The notes beneath the pieces were generated by a model. That model saw only the letters and a list, made by a program, of their open reading frames with translations, was not told the origin of the DNA and did no database searches. Positions 48,016-58,679 of a stretch of DNA of 64,000 bases are shown here, in pieces; the stretch's first letter is position 1, and every line of letters starts with the position of its first letter. The translations under genes and the position numbers were made by a program. Source of the stretch: Prosapia bicincta. Lineage: Eukaryota > Arthropoda > Insecta > Hemiptera > Cercopidae. The DNA is taken from assembly GCA_036971475.1 (NCBI GenBank), contig JBAIZL010000425.1:3826501-3890500 (forward strand). The letters run 5' to 3'.

Positions 48016-48066
<51 letters not shown>
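48016..48066. repeat. (TA)n tract
   Basis: Pure TA run just right of the R1 copy. Confidence 0.95.
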
Positions 48067-48069
<3 letters not shown>

Positions 48070-49755
48070 TATAATAAAACTATTGATTCTCCACTTAACG
48101 CAAAGTGTTTAAGAAATTGTTCTTGTGCGTGTAAAGATGGCGAAGTTTGTCTATTCCATTTTATTTCGAGCTCTGAATAATTCATATAGGTTCGTTTTTG
48201 AAATGGAGATTCTTATGTCACGGGTTAAGAAGAGTGACATTTTCATAACTCAGCAGTGTGCATTTCATATTTCAAAGGTGTTTTCCAGATTTTGACAAAA
48301 TTGGGGAATTTATTACGAAACATGAGTAATGCTATTGCATTATTTTAATTGAAAAATATAATAGTTTTAAGCGTCCGTAGCTAACTTATATAAAATTTAA
48401 AAGTTATTTTTGAATTACTTAATAGGTCTAAAAAGATAAATAATATATACAACCTTTATCCACAAATATGTTTATTCTGAAGTACATTTTGGGTCAAATT
48501 TAGTACTTTCCTTATCGAGCAAAGTTATGAAAATTAACTAAATATTGCCACCTATTATTACTGGTGTTTTAATATCATTACATAAGAACAATATGAGTAT
48601 ACTGAATGTGTTGAAGAGTATACAAGGATTAGTATGGGATAATAGTCTGAGGATTAGTTTCTTTGATAGTTTTAAAGGCGGTCGCGGAGTATGGCTTAAT
48701 CATCTACGCAGAATTGTGACTTTATGTAGGATTAAACTAAGGATAAAAAACTTTGGAATAGAGGAAAGGCATCATGTGTGATCTGGTATAGACCTATTCT
48801 TTTTTGGAAGTCGTACATATGCGGCAGCCGTTACATCCCCTTGTAAGAAGAACAGGGATATTCGATGCAAGTAGGTAGCAATAGGAAAAATACGGTGTTC
48901 TTAGTACGACTACGGTAAACAGGTGTTCGCTTACCTGAGGCAGACTTGTTCTCTACCGGGGTTCAGAGAGGTTTTAGAGAGCTGAATAGACTCATTTGGA
49001 GAAGAAATTAAAACACGCTGGCATTAAGGAAAACGCTGACAAGAGTATATACAGGAAGCTTATGGGAAAAATTCGACTTTCAACCGCGAAACAGACAGAC
49101 AACCATAAAATGATTAATGAAATTAGCTTTCATATAAACAACGTAAAATTACCTTTGGATAATGATATGACTTTAAATCTATTTATTTAAACTATAACAA
49201 AAAAGGAGATATATTGCATTTCTAAACTTATCTTATAAAAGCCATTGAACCCATGTGACAACATTTACAAAAGAAATAAGTTTCGATTAGTTTTGATAAG
49301 GAAATGAAGAACGATTGAAGACGCTGACCTCAGAAATAAATTATCGTAGAATAATTGGTCCTACATATCACAAAAACACGTTACTGCGTTGTTTATTTTC
49401 GTTGCTTATCACAGCCTTGAGAACAAGGGGTCACAAGATTAATGAAAGTAGTCACCCGAAACTTGAGACAGCATTTGATCAGAGAACATTGTCTAAGTGC
49501 TGCATTCTACTACACCAAGTCACGTGAGTGCTTACGTTTCTGTGACGTAACGAAACTAAATCAAATATGGAATAGTTTCATGTTTATAAAGGGCGCCTCT
49601 TCTACTTTACACATGGATATATGGCTAAGGAACGTCGCTGGAAGAAGAAAAAGTATCTTGTGGTTAAACATTCTTAACCCATTGCGGATAAAATGATCCA
49701 ATTCACGATCCGAGCTGTACAACGGCCCACGCCAGTAGAGTTGTATTTTGCATAT
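48070..49755. other. Unassigned DNA
   Basis: Several plus-strand frames of 60-84 codons (48545-48781, 48996-49190, 49442-49696) have no recognisable motif. The region is slightly less AT-rich than its flanks and could include an old transposon. Confidence 0.3.
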
Positions 49756-49849
49756 AATCGTACTATGCTTAAAATATTAGTTACTCTCATCTTATCTGCT
49801 TGATTAAACAGTCTTCAGTAATCTGTATTAATTTTAGATTTTTATTTTT

Positions 49850-50170
49850 ATGATTTCATTCAATACGCTAAAAATAGTATTGTGTTTAGACTTTATTTGT
49901 ATTTGCTCCTCCAGAAGTGTATTTTTAATTATATTTTGATATATTTCTAAATTCTCAATGATATTCATTCTTAAACCTTTTTTAGCATGTTTAATTAACT
50001 TCAAACTATGTATCTCTGGGAAGTCATGTTTAATATGTATACAATGTGTTGTTAAATTTGATTTATATACATTAAGTTTTTCCTTTTAAATGTTCTTTAT
50101 ACCTTTCTTTTATTTTATTTTCAGTTTGTCTTACATAGTATTTTTGACACATTGTACATTTTATACTATA
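49850..50170 (-). pseudogene. PLE GIY-YIG domain and C-terminus, second lineage
   Basis: On the minus strand: KCTMCQKYYVRQTENKIKE followed by RYKEHLKGK, then, after a frame change, TTHCIHIKHDFPEIHSLKL, KHAKKGLRMNIIENLEIY, and a C-terminus with NTLLEEQIQIKS and FSVLNEIIKI-stop. This is the GIY-YIG region of Penelope-like elements: the CxxC pair, YYVRQT in place of YYIGQT (the conserved IG is changed), the basic helix, and the LE.LEIY helix. The reverse transcriptase is absent. Confidence 0.65.
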
Positions 50171-50299
50171 AATATCGCTTACATCCAATTTATTTGATTT
50201 AATATTTGTATTTATTATATTGTCTATTTTATTGTTTGTATAATGAACTAGTTAAATATTAGTGTCTATAAATAATTTTATAATTGGTTTACTTTCACT

Positions 50300-50450
50300 A
50301 CGAAATTAAAACGTTTAAGAATGAATATCATTGAGAATTTAGAAATATATAATGATAATATTAAACATACACTTATTGAGGAGTAAATACAAATAAAGTC
50401 TAAACATAATACTAATTTTAGCGTATTCAATGAAATCTTAAGAATAAAAT
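50300..50450 (+). pseudogene. PLE C-terminal fragment, inverted partner
   Basis: The plus strand reads KRLRMNIIENLEIYN, IKHTLIEE-stop-IQIKSKHN, and FSVFNEILRIK-stop, matching the last 60 or so residues of the neighbouring minus-strand copy with substitutions and one stop. Confidence 0.6.
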
Positions 50451-50716
50451 AATAAAATAAATACAGAAAACTGAAGATTGTTTAATCAAGCAGAAGAGAT
50501 AACAACAGGTAATATTTTAAGCATAGTACGATTAAATAAACAGTCCAGATGTAGTCATAAAACTATAAGGTATCTAGAAAAGTTTGATAAAGTCGATACT
50601 GCCAATCAGCGAAAAACATCAATGTATGAAGAAAACTAAAATAAAATATTTTTCTTTATGAAAGTGTAATATAATTGTGTATATAAAAAATAAGAAAAAG
50701 AAATTCATCCCAGGAT

Positions 50717-50717
50717 T

Positions 50718-50792
<75 letters not shown>

Positions 50793-50819
50793 TTATTTAT
50801 ATATATACATACAATAACA

Positions 50820-50852
<33 letters not shown>

Positions 50853-50858
50853 ATATAC
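50717..50858. repeat. (TA)n tracts with TTTA and CATACA interruptions
   Basis: Long TA run to about 50788, then TTTATTTATTTA, CATACAATAACA and a second TA run. Confidence 0.95.
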
Positions 50859-50859
50859 A

Positions 50860-50985
50860 TACAATATCAAGAGCACAATGGTATAATATATTAGAATGAA
50901 AATACTGGAAAGAACCCCAATACCACAAAAATAACAAATAAAACAATCTTAAGTAACAATATTTTTATTGTAATATATATATTAG
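50860..50985. mobile_element. Foldback family F1, internally deleted copy
   Basis: The left edge is the family tail in inverted orientation (CAATATCAAGAGCACAATGG), followed by GGAAAGAACCCCAATACCAC, AATAACAAATAAAA, CTTAAGTAAC, then AATATTTTTATTG and TAATATATA at the right. The hammerhead-bearing interior of the 5801-6162 copy is missing. Confidence 0.65.
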
Positions 50986-51301
50986 CAATTGAGTTCGTTC
51001 GAAAACGTTAGTAGACAATAGAAAAACTACATCTACGAATGGCTCAGAAAATGAATGTCTGGTAGGAGTGTAAGACCAAGTCTCCTTACAAACATTAAAA
51101 TTATGTAAGCAAGTAATTGTTTAATAATATTTGCATGCGTGTTCGTAGATACACTGTTGGCGAGTTACAGACTGCAGGTGAAAAGTAACAAATATTATCA
51201 GAGGATATATAGTCTTTCAAACTTGTAAAGACTCTCAAATATCCTTCGTTCACTCTCCAGCGTAGAATTGCCAAGGAATATATAGTCTTGATTAATCAAC
51301 A

Positions 51302-51313
51302 AATATATATATA

Positions 51314-51399
<86 letters not shown>
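51302..51399. repeat. (TA)n tract
   Basis: TA run of nearly 100 bp, with a TAGTGATA interruption near its start. Confidence 0.95.
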
Positions 51400-51402
<3 letters not shown>

Positions 51403-53635
51403 CAGCCAACTTTCAATACTTTACAAATCGATTTAATGCTCGTTTAACGTCAGCGAATCGTGCACGATTGGATATTTATAATTTCCTAATTATCAGGAAT
51501 TATTGATTGTCAATTCCAATCCATTAAACTAATTCACGTTTTCAAGTAATGCTACAACCAATAGGTAGAGGATGTTACGGTAATGCGATTATTTGCGATT
51601 AAATTAACACTGTTTCGAAAGAGACATAACATTCATAAAATAAATCGTGAATTTCATTTATATTATAAACAATTGACTGAAATTAATATATAAATTATGT
51701 CAACAAGGTTTCGTAATTAAAGTAAAAACATGTTATAAATTATTGAGACATTTCTGGTATTACGAATCTTATACATATACTGGAATTTTTTCAGTCGAGT
51801 TTTCCATAATTTGAATCCCCTTCAGAGTAAAATCCGATTACTTTTTTACTTCATTACCTAATTTTTTTTCTTTTTTTCACTCAATCATATTGTCTTTCGT
51901 ATTTAAAAATATCTTTGTTAATACTTTATATAATGTAGGTCATCAAAGAACATTTTATATGCTTTTTAAAGGTTTATTGAAAAAATAAGAAAAAATTATT
52001 GTATTGTGTTATTCATTGAAAAATTGTAATTGGTACAAAAGAAAGTAAAAATAAAAATTTCTTAATGTTTGTAATAATTTTAAATAAACTAACAACATAA
52101 TATGTTATTTCAACCAAATTATGCAATAAAAGTAATAAGAAGCAATATAAAATGAAGTATCTTTTCCTTTCTAGTCAAACGATCGCCACTTATTAACGTA
52201 AAGAGTTTGTCACACCAGACAGTACAACAAAGACTTGAAATTAGCGATGTCAACGTTTAGTTTACTTTATTTACACTAGATTTAAAAAAAAATGCATGTT
52301 GTTATTGTCCCACAGCATAAAGTATATCAATACTATTTATCGATATTCGTTTTATATTAATAAGTTAATTAATTCTTCAGTAGATTAAGGTAACTTTAGA
52401 AGCATTTTATAAAACCGTAAATGTGCTTTATGTCAGAATATACATTATTGCTTTTTTCAGTCAACTAAAGAAATAGTTTATTATTATTTTTTATCTTTTT
52501 CTTTATTGTTTCTTTATCTTTTCTAGCATACACACACATCTCATTTACTTTCATTCCGACCATATACAGGGAAGGGGACATCCATATATTGAGAATCAAG
52601 GCCTTTACTCATATGGTACACAGTCTTTTCTCTAAGTTACCAAAGTGTCAAAAATATCTCTTTAAAGCGTTCACTTTTTATGCCCTAGTAGATCGCAATA
52701 CAGTCTTAGATTGCAATACAGTATCCTTGCAATAAGTTATACGCATTTACCCTTATGTATGGTGTAGTTGCTGTTATTATTTACTATTTACAAAATTAAT
52801 GTTAGAAAGGAATTATCTTTATTATCACTATTAACACTGTCGTTTTTTGACAGTAAATATAATGATGGAAAGTAAATGTTTTACAAATTATTTTTTTTCT
52901 ACTCATTTAAGTATTCGATTTACATTGTCATTGTTTCTGAAATATATATTAAACATTATTTTAATCGAATGGAAACAATTTCCCGAAGAAAACAAAACCA
53001 ATTGCAGAATAGAACAACATTGGCATCTCGACCGCAGAAAGAAAGGGAAAATAATCAAACACAAACCTGACTAAACAAATAAACGTTCTGCTCCAATACG
53101 CACACCGTCAGCTCTAAATCATTAGAAAAGAAAATACACCAAACAAAAATTTACATAACGACTTATTGTGTTTTCTGAAAACCATGAATAATGTATTCTT
53201 CCTTCATCATTAAAAAAAATGTTCACATGAATACGTCCCAGCATCCAGTCTCGTTTATTCTTACAATTTACTTACGTTTTATTCTTTACGCACAAACCAA
53301 GCGATGAATTCTTTACCTGCTAGTGTTTAGACTTTACGTAAAGCTAAACTGATATTGGAAGTAATCAACATGTCACTACGTCTATAGCGAGGACGAAGGT
53401 AATATTCTAGACTAATTTACAGATGTGTTTCACTCATTTCACTTTTACACTTTAAAAAAGTATGTTAAATAAAAGTGTTAAAAAGTATTAAAAATGCAAA
53501 ACTTGAAGAGGTAAGCTAATTTTGAGGCATGCGGTAGTTATTGTATGTATGACAATATTACTATAAAATGTACTATTTACTTTTTAAAAAAATTTTGCTA
53601 AATATTTTCTACAATTGTGAAGAGTAGTTTTTCAA
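51400..53635. other. Unassigned AT-rich DNA
   Basis: No gene recognised. Overlapping frames at 52847-53074 share no known motif. Confidence 0.4.
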
Positions 53636-53638
53636 AAT

Positions 53639-54890
53639 TTGCATAAAGGGGGACAAAGTTGGTCGCGTCCACAGCATACTTTAAGCTGTACGTGTCCCCT
53701 GGGTAGTGCTAATAGACCAGCAGAGTTTGCTGAGAACCCAAGCCAAACAGAGACAATACAAAAGCCAAATTCACTCAAGAACCAAAATCAAAATGGCCTT
53801 TCTAAAGGCCTGGACGATGGCCTTCTTCGTACCGTCTTCTGGAATTCCGGAGGCCTAAGTAACGCAAAATTCACTGAACTTAAGACCACTATATACGCTT
53901 GTGACGCTGACTTTTTATAATTGTTGAAGCAGGAGCATCAACAGATAATCTACTATTTTATGAACTGACAAACTACTATGGGCTGAAAAGATCTAGACAT
54001 GTTGCCACTGAGTTCCTGGTGGGAGTAAACAAGAGACATCCCATTAACTTCTCCATTGTTCATGAAATGGAGAACGCTGACAGAATGGAGGTAATAAGAC
54101 TAAAAATAAGGGCCAATGGAACACTGTACAATGTCTTTAGCTTATATAACCCGCCCAATAACAGACCCAATTTTGATTGCCTTGCTGTAAGTGATAAACA
54201 TCCAAACACCATAACCATCAGAGACTTTAATGCACACTCTCAAAGATGGGGCTATGGAACTACTAACCCTGCCGGACGATCTGTGGAAGACCTAATTGAC
54301 AACTCAAACCTTATCCAACTTAAGAGTGACCCAACCTTCCTCTCCTTCGCCGGCCAACAGTCAACATCTGATTTAGCCTTAGTGCATGCAAACATTGCTT
54401 CTCGAGTCAAACTGACCCTAGGAGACGCACATGGCTGGAGCGGTCTTCGGTCCCTCATCTTGGAAATTAAACTAAAGAAAACTATACTGTCGCAGCGACG
54501 GATGCCAAGATGGAATTTTAGGAAGGCTGATTGGGCCAAATTTGTCAAAATCTCCAATGAAGTAATCACAGAGGATCTTGTTGGCAACAACCCTGAAAGG
54601 GCATGTGACAGTTTTGTTGACGCAATTTTGTCAGTGGTAAAAAGATCAATCCCGAGGGGCCAAGTGAAACTCTACAAACCTTTCTGGAACTCTAAATTAA
54701 CAGAAATAAAAGAAATAAGGGGCAAGGCAAGGAAAAAAGCTGAACGAACAAATCTGCATGTGACTTCATAGACCTAAGGAATAAACCGGCCGAACTAAGA
54801 AGAGCTATTATAAATGAAAAACGTGAAACTTAAAACATTTGGTTGCAAACCTGGACTTCAGATGGAATGGGCTTACAGCCCACATAAATT
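53639..54890 (+). pseudogene. LINE relic: ORF1 tail and APE-type endonuclease, no reverse transcriptase
   Basis: A non-LTR retrotransposon fragment. The first frame (to 53920) has a CPLGSANRPAEFAENP block and then LRTVFWNSGGLSNAKF, the N-terminal endonuclease motif. A run of five T at 53912-53916 shifts the frame; it continues open as IVEAGAST (metal-binding E), SLYNPPNN, IRDFNAHSQRWGYG (D and N present, with R in place of the usual G), and TSDLALVH. The final catalytic SDH box is replaced (GDAHGWSGLRSL), so the enzyme would be inactive. A linker with KLTEIKEIRGKARKKAERTN follows. Near 54760 the frame breaks again (to CDFIDLRNK, then AELRRAIINEKRET-stop) and homology ends near 54890 before any reverse transcriptase. 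The endonuclease would nick target DNA for reverse transcription. Confidence 0.85.
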
Positions 54891-54894
54891 ACGT

Positions 54895-55640
54895 TTTTAT
54901 TAATCCAATCTAGTTCAAATACATTTTTTTCCTATAGTGGATGACAATCAATGTTATTACAATTTTTTTCAAATATGTATTCAATAATAATTATAATTCA
55001 ATAATTAATTATAATTAAATTTTAAAAAAATGGTGGGTCTAAATCGGAATCAAACTGAATATCCTCAAGTTCGAAGCCTAACGATTAAGCACTGACCAAC
55101 TTTCCCATACTTGGAGATGTATTTCTAAAATATATATGTGAAATATTTTTTGCCACCATCTGGTTGTCGTCGAAACCATTTTACAGCGTTAAATTGTAGC
55201 CATGGTTACCACACAATATCATAAATAATGTTCTAGGAATAAAAATAATCAAAAGAGTAAAATAATTAGGAAACTGAATTATTGGTAAATAGCAAACCTT
55301 AATTTACAAACGGAGAATGCGAAAGGAAAGAAAGAAGGAACTGCAACACAATACAAGCAACAAAAAATAAGAAAGTGTAAAAATAGTAGCAAACAAAAAT
55401 AGTAGTTTAAAACCATACATAGAAACGAATATGGAAAAAAAATTCGCTTTTCATTCAACCACTTAATATTGTTATTCAGATATATGTATACGCATATTTG
55501 TATTCTTTGTAATTATAAAACAAAAATAAAATCAATTACAAATTTTCTTTTTTAATATAAGTAGGAATTTACTTTTTTTAAAATTATGTTACTTGTTTAA
55601 TTAGTGGTTTATTCAAGTTTGGTAACTTGGAATTTCATAC
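54895..55640 (-). repeat. tRNA-like repeat family R1, copy 3, abutting the LINE relic
   Basis: Starts where LINE homology ends. Blocks shared with the 47-kb copy: TATAGTGGATGACAATCAATG, TTTTTTTCAAATATGTATTCA, and a tRNA-like stretch on the minus strand (GTTGGTCAGTGCTTAATCG, later GTTTGATTCCGATTTAGACC; B-box-like at 55045-55056). The right end has AAGTAGGAATTTACTTTTTT and a TTACTTGTTTAATTAG block as in the other copies. Confidence 0.55.
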
Positions 55641-57075
55641 AGAGTAGAAGCGATTGTAACGGAAGAGTCTCATTTCGTCGTCTTAAAAATAACAGCTACT
55701 CCAGTTACGCCTGAAGTACTCTTACATCTCCCACTACAGAATTTTATGTCTCAACTTTAATCCTATTTATGTTCGCAATTTTCTCCTTACCGAACATTGG
55801 TTTACTAACTATGTTACGTTAAAACTACAAAAAAAATTGAAATTTCTTACGAAGAAACATAATAAATAGGTTATTACGTTACAAAATGATAGAGTTAATA
55901 TTTTCTATTATTTCAATATAAACCTAAAATAAAAATTTTCTTGTCAATACTACAATTTAGAAGTTTAAAAATTACAAATTCAAGTACGTCATTAAATTAT
56001 CTAAAGTGTAACGACCCCGGTGTTAGGTTGGACGAACTCGCTGAAATTTAGCCCACGTTATCAGATACACATATATTTTGGCAATGCAAACATTTGCCGT
56101 TTGACCTGCGTGTTATGTGCGCTCTTATAGGAAGTGCGATAAGTAATTGGCCCCTGTCGGAAGCTTTTGAACTGTAATTGCATAAGGCAATTAGCATACT
56201 TAATATTTATAGACTTTTAATTGATGCCGGGAGTTCAGTAGGTCACTAGATAGGCTGCAGCTGTTGTCTGCCAGGCAGCAATCAACAAACCAAGTCTGTT
56301 ACTAGATGCTGTGTCGGATTGCTAGCTGGTGATCCCTTCAATTAACAATATCCGGAAGGTTTGTTGCACGAATGTAAAACTATGACTGATAAGTTTAATT
56401 ACTAAATCGATTAAGTTTTGCAATACGTTTTAATTTCGTAGTTTTGATTTAGCGAACTACCATTTCTTTAGTTATTTAACTATAGAACCATAGGCTGTAA
56501 TAAGTTGGAGAAATGTTGGTGTAACTTGTTTTTATAAATAAGTAAAACCTTCTAAACACAAACAATTTTATTTAAATCTTGATGTACATTTCGATTGTAT
56601 ATAAATCATATTTAGAGGAAATTACTCCAATACTCTTTTAGTAACTAATTCCAATTAGCAGTGGAATCTCCTAGTAATTTCCTTCGAAGATGATTGCTTT
56701 GCATGGAAATGTATATCAGGATATAAAGAAAAAATTCTTGTAATTAAAAGGTTTGTAACTTATTTATAATATTTATAAAAAAATAGGACTATATAGTTTT
56801 ATAAGCTACAGTATACAAGGACATCATGGTTGCTACATTTCTTTGCAAAGAGTTGGTAAGTGTTTTCTGCGTTTGCTTATTAGATAGCTTTCGTCTTACG
56901 TTGTCGCGTAAAAGTCTTAGCAGAAGCGCATCTAATAACGTGGTGTCTGTTGTTTAATATAGCATAGCGCAGAATCCAATGTTGTCCTACCTGCACCGTG
57001 ATTAATTTCCCCTTCTTGTACTATCTCGGTCGATATTCTCGTCATGATCGAGAATAGTTTCTGTAACATTTAACT
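55641..57075. other. Unassigned DNA with a small palindrome
   Basis: No gene recognised. 56010-56360 is GC-richer than its flanks and might include an exon or promoter, but no frame or motif is convincing. Confidence 0.3.
56585..56725. repeat. Diverged palindrome with hammerhead-like relic
   Basis: Left block TGATGTACATTTCGATTGTA and AGAGGAAATTAC pair with right blocks GTAATTTCCTTCGAAGATGA and GGAAATGTATATCAGG. The outer words (GTACATTTCGAT) match the ribozyme-like part of the foldback at 5801-6162. The core at 56685-56712 reads GAAGATGA-TTGC-TTT-GCA-TGGAAATG, a degraded hammerhead-like layout. Confidence 0.45.
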
Positions 57076-57079
57076 AATC

Positions 57080-57650
57080 GTAACACCTGTTATCTCAAAT
57101 TGTTCACATCGGCATTTTCACAACCTGGAAGTTTCTTGATAATATATCTCAAATCTGGATCAAATCTGTTTCTTCTTGTGGATTAATAACACAGTCAACA
57201 GTTTCATTATGATTCAGGATTTTATTCTACGACTTACTTAAATATCTTCATTTGCTCCATGCTTCGTGTATCCAATACACAACTACCTTAACTGTATGTT
57301 TTTTAGAAAGCCCACAATGCTTTCTTCTTTTTCAGTCAATTCCAAGAGAGATTGTAAAAGGTAACGTGTATACTTTTTCATACATTCCAGAGCATACTGA
57401 TCCATCGGCTGGATTTGGCTCGTAACATTTGCGGAAAGATATAAAGCACGGATATCAACAAAGCACAGTTGAACTTCATTGGGATGCGACGGTGCTTTGC
57501 CTAACAGTAAAACAGCCTTCCGAGGCATATTCTTTACTTTAATAACTTTTCAGAATCGGGCATAAACTTATTAAAATACTACTCTTTGAATAATTCTATA
57601 TCCATCCAATCATCATTATATTTTTATATGAAACCGCCAATGCTGACGAG
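57080..57650 (-). pseudogene. Dead Tigger-type transposase
   Basis: Minus-strand blocks in order: NWMDIELFKE-stop-YFNKFM, KAVLLLGKAPSHPNEVQL, LYLSANVTSQIQPMDQYALE, LLQSLLELTEKEESIVGFLK, VVYWIHEAWSK, LSKS-stop-NKIL, and a late KKLPGCENADV piece. This is the second half of a DDE_1 domain and the following helical region of a Tigger/jerky-type transposase. The second catalytic aspartate (LLLDNAPSHP in relatives) is glycine here, there are several stops and shifts, and no inverted repeats were found. It is a different family from the copy at 9146-10802, which has LLLVDNAPGHP. Confidence 0.8.
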
Positions 57651-58430
57651 GAAATGTTTTTAATCGCCGTCGGCATAGCTGATTAATCCCGTGCCTTAGA
57701 CGACTCGAATTCAACTGTAGCTTGAAAAATCGGGACTCGGAATTTGGAGACTCTACTATATATACACGTCAAGATTTTTGTAAAAGCATACATTATGAAA
57801 CTTGTTGCAAGCTTTACCTACTAATATTCTATTGTGAGCAAAACCTTTTTAAAACTACCTGCAACGAAGTTGTTTGATACTGTTGAAGTAAATGCAAATA
57901 AAGTTTACATTTTTCAAAGCAAATACGTTTGATTTCTAAACGTAAATATCTTTCTGAACTAGTTAATACAGTAATAATTATAATTACGTTTTATAATTCG
58001 TACTTATATAACGAAGGCAACTACTTAGTTACTGAAATCCGTTTAAGAAGATAATTTATTATAATAAAAGAAATGCAACAACTTATATATACTAACAAAT
58101 AGTCAGGATTCTGACTATTTTTTGAGAAAAAAATATCTGTTTATTTAATATAATTCAAATTTCCATCATTAAGGAAATATTTAATCAAATTGACCAAAGA
58201 GATAACTAAATACAAACATTAAAACATAAATCTGTCTTGTGATTTTCGTCAGATTCCTGGTTATTTTTATTATACGTTTTATTGTTATTTTTTTATTATT
58301 TTAATATTATAAGAAGAATCGCCCCTTAAGGCACGTTTATTATTACGTTTATTAAAATATAAAATGTAAAAAATATTCTGCAGAACTTACGCACTGTGTA
58401 ATATTCAAACAATTTGGGGCTAGTGTTAAA
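57651..58430. other. Unassigned AT-rich DNA
   Basis: Nothing recognised. Confidence 0.4.
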
Positions 58431-58433
58431 AAT

Positions 58434-58667
58434 TTAAAAGGAAGTTACCATTCTCATAGAGTAGAACTTTTGTAACTCTTTTAGCACTGTAACGAAATTC
58501 ATTGCAAATTCAGAAGCCTTTCCAAACCACAAAAAATAAAATCCAATTAGAACTAAAGAAATCGTGACTGCAATATAATGATCGTTTTGCAAATACATTT
58601 TCAGGGTTGCAAGTCTGGAAGGAAATATGTTGTAAATTTCTTCAGGTGTGACATATCTTCGTAACAT
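58434..58667 (-). CDS. Possible exon with one membrane segment
   Basis: An open frame of 77 codons on the minus strand. A pyrimidine-rich acceptor-like site (ATTTCCTTCCAG, near 58616-58627) and a donor-like site (ATGGTAACT, near 58440-58448) bound a possible internal exon of about 170 bp. Its peptide begins LATLKMYLQNDHY and has a hydrophobic stretch ITISLVLIGFYFLWFG-like (VTISLVLIGFYFLWFG), then FAMNFVTVLKELQKFYSM. I do not recognise the protein. The frame could also be open by chance. Confidence 0.3.
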   Translation of the reverse strand: MLRRYVTPEEIYNIFPSRLATLKMYLQNDHYIAVTISLVLIGFYFLWFGKASEFAMNFVTVLKELQKFYSMRMVTSF

Positions 58668-58679
58668 ACTGCACTATAG

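Larger units (their letters stand above)
49760..50535. mobile_element. Penelope-like element ends, second inverted pair
   Basis: Two partial copies of another PLE face each other, as at 2440-3345. The minus-strand copy (about 50165 down to 49760) has the GIY-YIG region and C-terminus; the plus-strand copy (about 50300-50535) has only the C-terminus. Their 3' tails match (TTAATCAAGCAGA and its complement). The protein sequence is unlike that of the first locus, so it is a different PLE lineage. Confidence 0.7.
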
